DNA from: DASUPK01 sp963843085
Lineage (GTDB): Bacteria > Actinomycetota > Thermoleophilia > Solirubrobacterales > 70-9
DNA length: 64,000 bases
Assembly: GCA_963843085.1 (NCBI GenBank)
Contig: CAWJJG010000002.1
Span: 248,001-312,000, forward strand
Direction of reading: 5' to 3'
Each line of letters starts with the position of its first letter. Position 1 is the first letter of the stretch. The notes under the pieces are model-generated. The model was given only the letters and a program-made list of their open reading frames with translations. It did not search any database and had not been told where the DNA came from. This document shows, piece after piece, positions 36,827-44,457 of the stretch. Both the position numbers and the translations under genes were made by a program.

Positions 36827-36836
36827 CGACTCAAGT

Positions 36837-37490
36837 ATGGTCGAGGCCGTGAACGTCGTCATCGTCGGAGGTCACGGGAAGATCGCCATGCGCCTCGCGA
36901 AGCTGCTGGCCGAGCGCGGCGACAGCCCCCGCGGGATCATCCGCAAGACCGAGCAGGCAGATGAACTGGAGAAGATCGGCGCCGAGCCGATCGTGCTCGA
37001 CATCGAGAACGTGGACGACATCGACGACGCCTTCGCGGGCGCCGACGCGGTCGTCTTCGCCGCCGGCGCGGGACCGGGGAGCGGACCCGCGCGCAAGCTC
37101 ACCGTCGACTACGGCGGCGCCGTCAAGTCGGTGGATGCAGCGATCGCAAAGGAGATCCGCCGCTTCGTGATCGTGAGCGCGATCGGCGCGAACCACCCCG
37201 AGAGCTGGTCGGACGAGATGAAGCCCTACTACGAGGCCAAGGCGGACGCGGACAAGTTCGTGGCGGAAAGCGGCCTCGACTACACGATCGTCCGCCCGGG
37301 AGGACTGACAGACGATCCCGCCACGGGGAAGGTCGATGTCGCCGAAGATGTTGGGCGATCGGGCCAGGTCACGCGGGACGACGTAGCCCTCGTGCTCGCC
37401 GAGGTCCTGGTGGCCGACAACACCATCGGCAAGGCGTTCGACCTGCTGGGCGGCGAAAGACCGGTCGCGGAGGCCATAGCCGCGCTGTAG
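36837..37490 (+). CDS. NAD(P)-binding SDR-like protein (atypical, YwnB/YesF-like)
   Basis: 217 residues from ATG 36837; GTG at 36849 is possible. The N-terminal NVVIVGGHGKIAMRLAKLL is a Rossmann GxxGxxG motif, followed by ADAVVFAAGAGPGSG, FVIVSAIGAN and DYTIVRPGGLTDDP, the usual order of atypical short-chain reductases that lack a classical Tyr-x3-Lys. A YYEAK segment (Tyr-x3-Lys like) occurs after the SAIGAN strand. Likely an NADPH-binding reductase or isomerase; substrate unknown. A cyclase gene follows 20 bases on. Confidence 0.85.
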   Translation: MVEAVNVVIVGGHGKIAMRLAKLLAERGDSPRGIIRKTEQADELEKIGAEPIVLDIENVDDIDDAFAGADAVVFAAGAGPGSGPARKLTVDYGGAVKSVDAAIAKEIRRFVIVSAIGANHPESWSDEMKPYYEAKADADKFVAESGLDYTIVRPGGLTDDPATGKVDVAEDVGRSGQVTRDDVALVLAEVLVADNTIGKAFDLLGGERPVAEAIAAL

Positions 37491-37510
37491 GCGACAATTC
37501 GGGGCTGACC

Positions 37511-39208
37511 ATGTCCCATCCCCATCCCCTCACCTGGCTGTACCGGAAGCTCGGTCGGCACTACCCGGCCGTCTTCATCACGCTCGAGCTGCAGACCGCG
37601 TTCCTGATCGCGACGGGCGCCGTCGCCCTGTTCAGCTTCTACTACTCGGTCTCGAGCTCGGACTTCGTCAAGGTTCTCGCGATCACGCTCGGGCTCACCG
37701 CGCTCGCGCTGGTGATCGTCCTGACGCGCGTGCTGAAGCGGCTGGGACCGCTCCAGGCGTGGATCGGGGGCGAGCGCTCAGCCGAGCAGACGGCTGAGGC
37801 CTGGCACCTCGCCGTGAACATGCCGATGACGCTGATCCGCCGCGACTTCCTCGCCCCGATCATCGTCACCGTCGCGGCCGTGATCGGCTCGATGATCGTG
37901 CTCGGCTTGAGCTGGCCGGCGTTCTTCCCGATCACGATCGCCGCCCTGCTCACGGTCGCCTACGCGGCGACCCTGCACTACCTCGCCCTCGAGCTGGCGA
38001 TGCGGCCGATCCTCTTCGACATCAACGACGAGCTCGAGGTGCCGGTCCGGATCGACCGTCCTGTCGTGCCGCTGCGCGTCAAGCTGCTCGGCTCGCTTCC
38101 GCTAATCAACGTGATCACCGGGCTGGTGGTCGCGGCGCTCACCTCCGACGGCGGCGGCACCGACGCCCTCGGCATCAACGTGCTGGTCGCGCTCTTCGTC
38201 TCCTTCACGATCAGCTTCGAGCTCACCGTGCTGCTCACCCGCTCGATCCTCCGGCCGATTGAGGACCTCGAGGCTGCAACCGAGCGGATCCGCCAGGGCC
38301 GCTTCGACGAGCATGTCCCGGTCACGACCTCGGATGAATTCGGCGAGCTCTCCTCGGCGTTCAACCAGATGGTCGACGGGCTGAACGAGCGCGAGCGGCT
38401 GCGCGAGGCGTTCGGGACCTATCTCGACGAGGAGGTCGCCGCTCACCTGATCAACGAGGACTTCGAGCCGCACGGCGAGGAGGTCGAGGTCTCGCTCGTC
38501 TTCTGCGACGTGCGGAACTTCACGACTGCGGCCGCGGAGGCCGACGCTCCCGAGGTCGTCGCCCGGCTCAACGAGCTCTTCGAGTGCATCGTCCCGATCG
38601 TCGCTCGCCACCGTGGGCACATCGACCAGTTCATCGGCGACGCCGTTCTGGCTGTCTTCGGCGCGCCCGAGCACATCCCGCAACACGCCGACCGCGCCGT
38701 TCAGTGCGCCGTCGAGCTGGCGCGGACGATCAACAGCCGCAAGCCCGGCGGCTTCGAGGTCGGGATCGGTGTCAACACCGGCAAGGTCGTCGCCGGAGCG
38801 ATCGGGGGCGCGGGACGTCTCTCATTCAGTGTGATCGGCGACGCCGTCAACCTCTGCTCACGGGTGGAGGCGGAGACCCGGGAGACCGGCGATCCGGTGC
38901 TGATCACCGGCGAGACCCGTGCGCTGCTCTCCGAGACGGTCGAGGTAGAGCCCCGTGGTGAGCGGGAGATCCGCGGTTACGACCGCAGGGTGGAGCTCTA
39001 CGCCCCCTTGGTCCCGGTGGCGCTCCCCACGGGCCCCGGAGCCGACGTCAACGATCCCCTCGGAGACCCGGTCGTCGGCGGCCTCGGTCGCGCGCCGGTC
39101 CCCGGGGACGGCCTCGGCCGCCGTGCTCGTCCGGGCCCGGGTGTCGGGCGAGCCGGGACCAGCCAGGAACGCGGTCTGGGCAGCACGCACACGCTGCCCG
39201 GGGCCTAG
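37511..39208 (+). CDS. Membrane class III adenylate/guanylate cyclase with HAMP domain
   Basis: 565 residues. About six membrane helices occupy residues 20-250, then a HAMP linker (LRPIEDLEAATERIRQGRFDE) and the class III catalytic domain: LVFCDVRNFTTAA with the first metal Asp, FIGDAVLAVFGAP with the second, and VIGDAVNLCSRVEAET with the transition-state Asn and Arg. Layout resembles mycobacterial Rv1318c-Rv1320c. The purine-specifying Lys is replaced by Gln in IDQFIGD, so nucleotide preference is uncertain. The C-terminal 50 residues are Gly/Pro/Arg-rich. It overlaps the convergent RTX gene by 4 bases. Confidence 0.9.
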   Translation: MSHPHPLTWLYRKLGRHYPAVFITLELQTAFLIATGAVALFSFYYSVSSSDFVKVLAITLGLTALALVIVLTRVLKRLGPLQAWIGGERSAEQTAEAWHLAVNMPMTLIRRDFLAPIIVTVAAVIGSMIVLGLSWPAFFPITIAALLTVAYAATLHYLALELAMRPILFDINDELEVPVRIDRPVVPLRVKLLGSLPLINVITGLVVAALTSDGGGTDALGINVLVALFVSFTISFELTVLLTRSILRPIEDLEAATERIRQGRFDEHVPVTTSDEFGELSSAFNQMVDGLNERERLREAFGTYLDEEVAAHLINEDFEPHGEEVEVSLVFCDVRNFTTAAAEADAPEVVARLNELFECIVPIVARHRGHIDQFIGDAVLAVFGAPEHIPQHADRAVQCAVELARTINSRKPGGFEVGIGVNTGKVVAGAIGGAGRLSFSVIGDAVNLCSRVEAETRETGDPVLITGETRALLSETVEVEPRGEREIRGYDRRVELYAPLVPVALPTGPGADVNDPLGDPVVGGLGRAPVPGDGLGRRARPGPGVGRAGTSQERGLGSTHTLPGA

Positions 39209-40206
39209 CGGTACCTCACCCGCTCGCAGCCCGTCAGCCGGTCGATCGGGTCGGCGATCGCCGTGTCCACCCCGACGCCGCAGCGGACCCGATCCGGTGT
39301 GCCGTCCGCGGAGACGATCTTGTCGTCGCCCGACGTTCCGCGGAGCCGGTCTCGTCCCGGGCCGCCGATGATCAGATCGTCGCCCTGGCGCCCTCGGATC
39401 CGGTCGTTGCCGGGGCCGCCACGCAGCACGTCATGGCCGTAGCCCCCGCGTAACAGGTCGGCGCCACCCCCGCCACGGATCTGATCGTCGCCGGTGCCCC
39501 CGTAGATGCAGTCCCGGGAGCCACCGCCGTGAATCCGGTCGTCTCCGCCGCGCCCGAGGATGCGCCTGCCGTGCTTCCCGGCGGCGATCACGTCGGCCCC
39601 AGGGGTTCCGAGCATGCCGTAACGGCAGCCGCGGCCGCCGGAGGGAGCGAGGGAGTTGGCCGACCAGACGAAGTCGACCGAGGTAGCCGAGTCCTGCAGC
39701 GAGTTGTCACCGGCGAGCGGGGCGCCCGGGTCACCTCGGTCGGGCATCGTCACGGTGAACGAGTAGGCCCGCTGCTCCTCTGCGGAGAAGCGCGCGAGGG
39801 AGGTCGGCCCCATCGCGGAGATCGGGCCGTCGTAGACGAGCCCGTCCTTCTTGCCGGCGGTCTGCCTGATGGTGAGCTGCAGGTCGTCGTAGAGGCGCCC
39901 ACCGCCGTCGCCGGGCGATTCCGAGCGCAGCCGCTGGGAGACGGAGACCGCCCCGTCGCTCGACGAGTCGTTCTTCACGATCACCTGCCCGTGAGCCGTG
40001 TGGCCCGGCGCGATCCCCGAGGAGCTCAGGATGGCCTCGCCGTCGCCCGAGCTAGAGGTCTCGAGGACGCCGTTGGCATAGGCGACCGGCTTCGCTGAAG
40101 GCGGCGGTCCGCCGCGCGCGACCGAGAAGACCAGCGCGGCGGCTGCGAGCGCGACCAGTCCGATGCCGACCGCCGGGCGCGCAACGCCGGGGTTGCCGTT
40201 GCGCAT
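39205..40206 (-). CDS. Secreted TasA-like domain protein with C-terminal RTX calcium-binding repeats
   Basis: 333 residues, last gene of the SipW operon. An N-terminal hydrophobic signal or anchor (VGIGLVALAAAALVFSVA) is followed by a beta-sandwich region (about 45-195; GIAPGHTAHGQVIVKNDSSS resembles the domains of the neighbouring proteins). From about 205 to 310 there are nine or ten RTX-type nonapeptides such as GGTGDDQIR, GGYGHDVLR and GGPGNDRIR, which bind Ca2+ and fold outside the cell. It starts one base after the previous stop. A Ca2+-dependent matrix or surface role is inference. Confidence 0.82.
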   Translation of the reverse strand: MRNGNPGVARPAVGIGLVALAAAALVFSVARGGPPPSAKPVAYANGVLETSSSGDGEAILSSSGIAPGHTAHGQVIVKNDSSSDGAVSVSQRLRSESPGDGGGRLYDDLQLTIRQTAGKKDGLVYDGPISAMGPTSLARFSAEEQRAYSFTVTMPDRGDPGAPLAGDNSLQDSATSVDFVWSANSLAPSGGRGCRYGMLGTPGADVIAAGKHGRRILGRGGDDRIHGGGSRDCIYGGTGDDQIRGGGGADLLRGGYGHDVLRGGPGNDRIRGRQGDDLIIGGPGRDRLRGTSGDDKIVSADGTPDRVRCGVGVDTAIADPIDRLTGCERVRYR

Positions 40207-40207
40207 C

Positions 40208-41209
40208 TCAGAACTCCTTGTCCCCGCCGCCCTGCTCGTTCACCGAGGTGCCGCTCATCGAGTTCCCGGCACGGTCGGTGGGCGTCGTGGTGGGGGTCCA
40301 CTGCATCGTCCCGTTCCCGCCGGCGGTGATGACGTTGCCGCCGGAGCTTCCCAAAGTCACGGTGAGCGCGTTCCCACTGATCGCCATCGACGAGGAGCTG
40401 AAGGCCGTGAACTCGCCGAGCCCGAGCAGGCCGCCGACGTAGTCGTTCCGGCCCAGGTCCACGGCACCGAGCGGCAGCTGGGAGCTGTTCGAGGAGTCGT
40501 AGACCCGCAGGGTGTCGTCGCCGAACAGCGAGAGCAGGCCGTTGAAGATCCGCACGGTGACCGTCGTCGACGAGCCGTCCCAGCCGGTGAGGATCGAGTT
40601 CGGGTCGAGTGGCTCGGAGAAGGTGTAGGTGACCGTGTCCCCCGCCTCGGCGCGGCCGGACGTGCCCCCGCCGGCGTTGGCGCTCTGCACGTCTGAGGCG
40701 CTCGGCGCCGTGTTGTCGACGATCACGCTGAAACCGGACTGGCTCCGGGAGTTGCCGGCGTTGTCGCTGAGGCCGAGCGTGTAGCTGTAGGTGCCCTCCG
40801 CGAGGGAGGCGTTGGCAGTCAGGCTGGCCGCGCGGTGGCTGTAGGAGAGGCCGCCGGTCGCGAAGGAGCCGGAGGCGAGCGAGGTCGAGCTCGCGCCGGT
40901 GGTGACGGTCGCGGTGTCCGAGCTCGCGGTTGCGATGCCGCTCGCCGGATTGCCGGAGTCGGTGATGTCCCCGTAGACGAAGTAGGTCCCGCCCTGGTGG
41001 ATGAAGCCGGGGGTCCCTCCCTGGGTCTTGCCGATCACCGAGCGCGATGCGCTCGGCGCGACGTAGTCGGCCGCGGTCGCGAAGTTGTCGGAGGGATTGG
41101 CGCTCGTCGAGGTGAACAGCCCGAAGACGCCGCCGATGCCGATGGCGAGCCCCGCTAGGAGCGCCGCCGCGCAGAGCGTCGCGGTGGTTGCGGCCAGGCG
41201 CCGCCGCAT
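40208..41209 (-). CDS. Secreted protein with SipW/TasA-type N-terminus and Ig-like domains
   Basis: 333 residues. The N-terminus is a basic start, a hydrophobic helix and then GGVFGLFTSTSANPSDNFAT, which follows the pattern of SipW-dependent proteins (hydrophobic stretch, aromatic residue, Ser/Thr, Asn-x-Phe). Two Ser/Thr/Gly-rich Ig-like parts follow: GTYSYTLGLSDNAGNSRSQS (bacterial Ig-like) and TVTYTFSEPLDPNSIL through WTPTTTPTDRAGNSM (a domain common in secreted actinobacterial proteins). Its ATG overlaps the signal peptidase stop, suggesting it is one of that enzyme's substrates. Confidence 0.75.
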   Translation of the reverse strand: MRRRLAATTATLCAAALLAGLAIGIGGVFGLFTSTSANPSDNFATAADYVAPSASRSVIGKTQGGTPGFIHQGGTYFVYGDITDSGNPASGIATASSDTATVTTGASSTSLASGSFATGGLSYSHRAASLTANASLAEGTYSYTLGLSDNAGNSRSQSGFSVIVDNTAPSASDVQSANAGGGTSGRAEAGDTVTYTFSEPLDPNSILTGWDGSSTTVTVRIFNGLLSLFGDDTLRVYDSSNSSQLPLGAVDLGRNDYVGGLLGLGEFTAFSSSSMAISGNALTVTLGSSGGNVITAGGNGTMQWTPTTTPTDRAGNSMSGTSVNEQGGGDKEF

Positions 41210-41757
41210 CAGCCGACCTGCCGGGAGGCACCCGCTCCGACCGACCGCGGAGACCAGATCCGCAGCAGCCCGAGGACCAGCAGCGCGATCGCCGGGATCA
41301 CGATTAGGCCGATCCGCCCGAGCCCCGATCCGATCCAGGTCAGGGGATAGCCGATCGCGGGAACGCGGTAGACGATCCTGCCGATCCGGCCGTCCACCGG
41401 GACGCTCCAGCGCTCGAAGGAGTTGTTGGCGTCACCGCGGGTCACGAAGTGGACGGCGTTGCCTCGAGCCGAGATCGCCCGCGCGCGGTGGGTGATCAGC
41501 CGGCCGCTCCCGCCGGGGTCCTTGAACGTGACGATGTCCCCGACGTGGGCCTCGGTGGGGGAGATGGGCTCCGAGACGACGATGTCCCCCGTGCGGATCG
41601 CAGGCGTCATGGAACCCGAGCGCACCGTGTAGGCGCGCATCCCGATCGCCATCGGCGCAACCGAGGCGAGCAGCAGCGCGAAGCAGAATCCTCCGATGCA
41701 CCAGCAGAGCGCCGCACCCGCCCGCACCCGCCGCACGTGCCAGTGCCAGGAGAGCAT
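41209..41757 (-). CDS. sipW: SipW-like signal peptidase I (S26B, ER/archaeal type)
   Basis: 182 residues with a membrane helix at each end. The catalytic Ser is in VRSGSMTPAIRTGDIVV; the second catalytic position is His in LITHRARAI, as in the Ser-His S26B enzymes (SipW, ER signal peptidase) rather than the Ser-Lys bacterial type. SipW enzymes process TasA/camelysin-type proteins for fibre assembly. It is embedded in ATGA overlaps on both sides among secreted proteins with SipW-type N-termini, so those are the likely substrates. Confidence 0.85.
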   Translation of the reverse strand: MLSWHWHVRRVRAGAALCWCIGGFCFALLLASVAPMAIGMRAYTVRSGSMTPAIRTGDIVVSEPISPTEAHVGDIVTFKDPGGSGRLITHRARAISARGNAVHFVTRGDANNSFERWSVPVDGRIGRIVYRVPAIGYPLTWIGSGLGRIGLIVIPAIALLVLGLLRIWSPRSVGAGASRQVG

Positions 41758-42227
41758 CAGCCTGCGTCCTTCGAGTGGAGCAGCACGGCGTAGTCGAGCA
41801 GGGCCGCCTGCCAGCGAGTGCCGGCCGTGGAGGCGACGGTCACCCGGACGGAGATCGGACCGGACTCCCCGGGCCGCAGGACCACGGTCCCACCGCCCAC
41901 GAAGGCGAAGTCGATGACCGAGGCGAGGGCCGGGTCCGAGGACACGGCCCTGGCCCGCACGCGCTGGGCCTGGCCGGTCTGGTTCGTGACGGTGAAGCTG
42001 CCGGAGCCGACCTGCCCCGGCCGCAGCGTGCGGGCGTGGATGAAGTCGGCCGGGTCGGCCGGGCTCACCGAGAGCTCTCCCGTGACGTCGGCATGCGCGG
42101 TCACCTCGGCGCCGACCGCCGCCCCGCCCTGCGCGGGGTGGCTCGCGATCAGCAGTGCGCCCGCCGCGACGACGCCGGCGAGCGCACCCCAGATTCGAGC
42201 TGACCAGATTCCCGTGCGGACGGTCAT
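41757..42227 (-). CDS. Secreted beta-sandwich protein of the SipW operon
   Basis: 156 residues: a hydrophobic N-terminal segment (IWGALAGVVAAGALLIA), then a small domain with ELSVSPADPADFIHARTLRP, GSFTVTNQTGQAQRVRARAV and VVLRPGESGPISVRVTVAST, typical of Ig-like/TasA-fold domains found next to SipW enzymes. The C-terminus WQAALLDYAVLLHSKDAG is not hydrophobic enough for an anchor. ATG start six bases after the first operon gene; its end overlaps the signal peptidase as ATGA. Confidence 0.7.
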   Translation of the reverse strand: MTVRTGIWSARIWGALAGVVAAGALLIASHPAQGGAAVGAEVTAHADVTGELSVSPADPADFIHARTLRPGQVGSGSFTVTNQTGQAQRVRARAVSSDPALASVIDFAFVGGGTVVLRPGESGPISVRVTVASTAGTRWQAALLDYAVLLHSKDAG

Positions 42228-42233
42228 CCGGGC

Positions 42234-42824
42234 CTACTGGTTGCGGGCCTCCCAGGTGTAGCTGTGCGAACCCACCGAAAGACCCTGAGCCGAATCCGGC
42301 GCTCCGCTCTGCAGCGTCACCTGGAAGCGATAGACGACCGAGTCGTTCGTGGTCCAGGCGCTGCTCGAGCCCGGATAGTCAGCGAGTCCGTTCGCGTAGC
42401 TCGAGTGCGAGCTCGCGAAGTCCTGCAGCGTGCCCGAGTAGATGTCACCGGACCCATCGGCGGTGAAGCCGGTGCAATCCGGGAAGCTGGGGCTCGCCTG
42501 AGTGCCCGGCGTGATCGTCAGGTCGACGTACTGACCGAGCGAGCCGATCGTGCCGGTCGAATAGATCTTCACGTCCGAGTCCAGGGAGCCCGTGTAGGTG
42601 ACCTTGATGCAGCTGGTGGAGCCGGGATCACCGGGCTTCTGGCCCGAGACGCTGTAGAGGGCCTGGTTCGAGTCGTTGTCGCCGATCGTCACCGATCCGG
42701 TCGAGAAGTCGTTCCCGGAGTTGGTCGTGGTGCTGGAGAAGGCGCTGAATACGCCGAGACCGGCGAGCCCTCCGAGCAACCCGATCAGTAGGAAGCTGAG
42801 CAGAAGCTTTTCCTTGCGGCGCAT
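42234..42824 (-). CDS. TasA/camelysin-like secreted protein with SipW-type signal
   Basis: 196 residues from ATG 42824, selected because AGGAGG lies just upstream; the open frame extends 40 codons further. MRRKEKLLLSFLLIGLLGGL is followed by GVFSAFSSTTTNSGNDFSTG, the cognate-SipW signal pattern. The mature part is Ser/Thr/Gly/Asp-rich with two Cys (TSCIKV and FPDCTG) that could form a disulfide. First gene of the operon and the best candidate for the main fibre or matrix subunit. That role is by analogy with Bacillus TasA. Confidence 0.78.
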   Translation of the reverse strand: MRRKEKLLLSFLLIGLLGGLAGLGVFSAFSSTTTNSGNDFSTGSVTIGDNDSNQALYSVSGQKPGDPGSTSCIKVTYTGSLDSDVKIYSTGTIGSLGQYVDLTITPGTQASPSFPDCTGFTADGSGDIYSGTLQDFASSHSSYANGLADYPGSSSAWTTNDSVVYRFQVTLQSGAPDSAQGLSVGSHSYTWEARNQ

Positions 42825-43160
42825 CCGATTGACCTCCTGTTGGTGCCACTTGACCCCCTGGTTCGCCGTTCCATCGGCTGATTTCGACCGGACCTTGCTA
42901 CTCAGCTTTCGGGATATCCGTGCCTGAGGCGCAGGTGGAAACAAGTAAGGAGGAGCGGCCGAGGACGACGAAAGTCAGTGGGCCGCCGCCCATCCGGGAG
43001 GCGACGACCCACGAACCCCCTAGGTTCCCAATCGACCCCGGCCGCCCTGCGACTATCGGGCACCTGTGAGGGCCTGCGCTACCCCGCAATTCGGTAATTC
43101 CCTGCCTGGCCGCTGTGGGTAAACACGGGCACGCGGCCACCCGGTCCTCATACTCCGGGC
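42825..43160. other. Intergenic region, divergent promoters of the SipW operon and the next gene
   Basis: 336 bases without a gene. It must contain the leader of the SipW operon (minus) and the start signals for the gene at 43161. I see a short stem GCTGA/TCAGC (42877-42881 with 42902-42906) on the operon side and no terminator. I tried to read it as a c-di-GMP riboswitch and could not fit the consensus. Confidence 0.4.
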
Positions 43161-43913
43161 ATGGCCACCCCCTCCGATCCGCTGGAGCCGCCGAAGGCCG
43201 TCCCACAGGAGGCACTCGACGGTCTCTATCGGGGCCCGCTCGAGGAGTTCACGGCCTCGCGGAACGCCCTTGCGAAGGAGCTCGGCTCGGACTGGGTGAA
43301 GGGCTTGGCGAAGCCGAGCCGGGCCGCCTGGCTGGTCAATCAGCTATCGGCGAGCAAGGCGGATCAGATCGGTGACCTCCTTGACCTCGGCAGGAAGCTC
43401 CGCGCCGCCCAGGAGGAGATGCTGGCCGGGTCACCCGACCGCGTCAAGCTGCGCGAGGCCGCGCTGCGCGAGCAGCGGACCGCTGCCTCACTGACTCGCG
43501 CGGCCGAGGCGATCGGCAGGGAGCACGGGGTGGGTGCGCAGATCCTCACCCGGGTCGAGGAGACGCTGCAGGCGGCGGCCTCCGATCCCGAGGTGGCCGA
43601 GGCAATCGAGCGCGGTCGCCTGACCCGCGAGCAGCGCGCCGCGTCGGTCGGCCTGATCGGAATGGCGGTGCCCGCACAGCGCCCCGCCCGGAAGAGCGGG
43701 AGAGACCGCGAGGCGGCCGAGCGTCGGGCTCGCCAGCAGCTCGCGAAGCGCCGCAAGGCCGCACAGCGCAGCCTCGCGGCCGCGGAGAAGAAGCTCGAGC
43801 GTGAGCGGGCCGCGCTGGAGCGGGCCCGGGAGGCCGTCGAGCGGGCGGAGGGGAAGGTCCACGATGCCGGGCTCGACGCGAACGCCGCCCGCCGGGAGCT
43901 GGACGAGCTCTAG
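43161..43913 (+). CDS. Coiled-coil protein of unknown function, 250 residues
   Basis: A conserved-looking N-terminal part (GLYRGPLEEFTASRNALAKE, then LAKPSRAAWLVNQLSASKAD) is followed by helices, and from about residue 170 to the end by a long Ala/Arg/Glu-rich coiled coil (AAEKKLERERAALERAREAV). No signal or membrane segment. The N-terminal pattern, with its conserved Ala-Trp-Leu-Val-Asn, recurs in actinobacterial proteins of unknown role. The ATG follows a 336-base gap. Confidence 0.75.
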   Translation: MATPSDPLEPPKAVPQEALDGLYRGPLEEFTASRNALAKELGSDWVKGLAKPSRAAWLVNQLSASKADQIGDLLDLGRKLRAAQEEMLAGSPDRVKLREAALREQRTAASLTRAAEAIGREHGVGAQILTRVEETLQAAASDPEVAEAIERGRLTREQRAASVGLIGMAVPAQRPARKSGRDREAAERRARQQLAKRRKAAQRSLAAAEKKLERERAALERAREAVERAEGKVHDAGLDANAARRELDEL

Positions 43914-43987
43914 AGAGATCGTCCGCGAAGGACACCGGGGTACTGGCCTGACCAAGGCTCAACCTCTGCCGCCCAGCAGCCGATCAC

Positions 43988-44428
43988 GTGAAGGTGGATC
44001 GGACCCTCCACACAGCTGCGGCGGCCGGCACCCACACGGGCGCGTACGAACTGGGCCAGATCATCGGCCTCGTCATTCTCGGGCTCCTTCTCTTCTGGCT
44101 GTTTCGCAATGCGCGCAAGCGGGTGGAAAAGCGCCACGCGGCACAAGCGCCGCCGCCGTCGGCCGAGGCGCTCATCGCTGAGGTGAGGGCCGCCGCGGCG
44201 GCGAACGGGTCCGAGCCCGGGCCGAGCGATCTCGAGGATGAGCTGCGGGAGATCTATGAGCGCGTCGGGCATCCGGAGGCGTTCGAGGAGGCGAAGCAGA
44301 AGGTCACCGACCTCGCCGGCGTGCTGGTCCGGGACGAGGGGATGCCGGGGAGCGAGGCGCTCCGCGTTGCCTACGAGCGCAGTCTCGCCGAGCACCGCGT
44401 GTACCTGACCGCTCGCGGTCCCGCCTAG
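43988..44428 (+). CDS. Membrane-anchored hypothetical protein, 146 residues
   Basis: GTG or ATG start near 43988. One membrane segment lies near the N-terminus (LGQIIGLVILGLLLFWLF), then a basic stretch NARKRVEKRHAA that places the rest in the cytoplasm, a Pro linker, and a helical domain containing EDELREIYERVGHPEAFEEA. No known motif. It precedes the TPP enzyme gene by about 30 bases but shares no obvious function with it. Confidence 0.65.
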   Translation: MKVDRTLHTAAAAGTHTGAYELGQIIGLVILGLLLFWLFRNARKRVEKRHAAQAPPPSAEALIAEVRAAAAANGSEPGPSDLEDELREIYERVGHPEAFEEAKQKVTDLAGVLVRDEGMPGSEALRVAYERSLAEHRVYLTARGPA

Positions 44429-44457
44429 GCGACCGTCCTCGTTGTAGCCTCGCCTGG

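Noticed and set aside
42825..43160. Possible c-di-GMP riboswitch upstream of the SipW operon
   Set aside because: A short stem and a GAAA are present, but I could not lay out the conserved GEMM core; a covariance-model search would decide.
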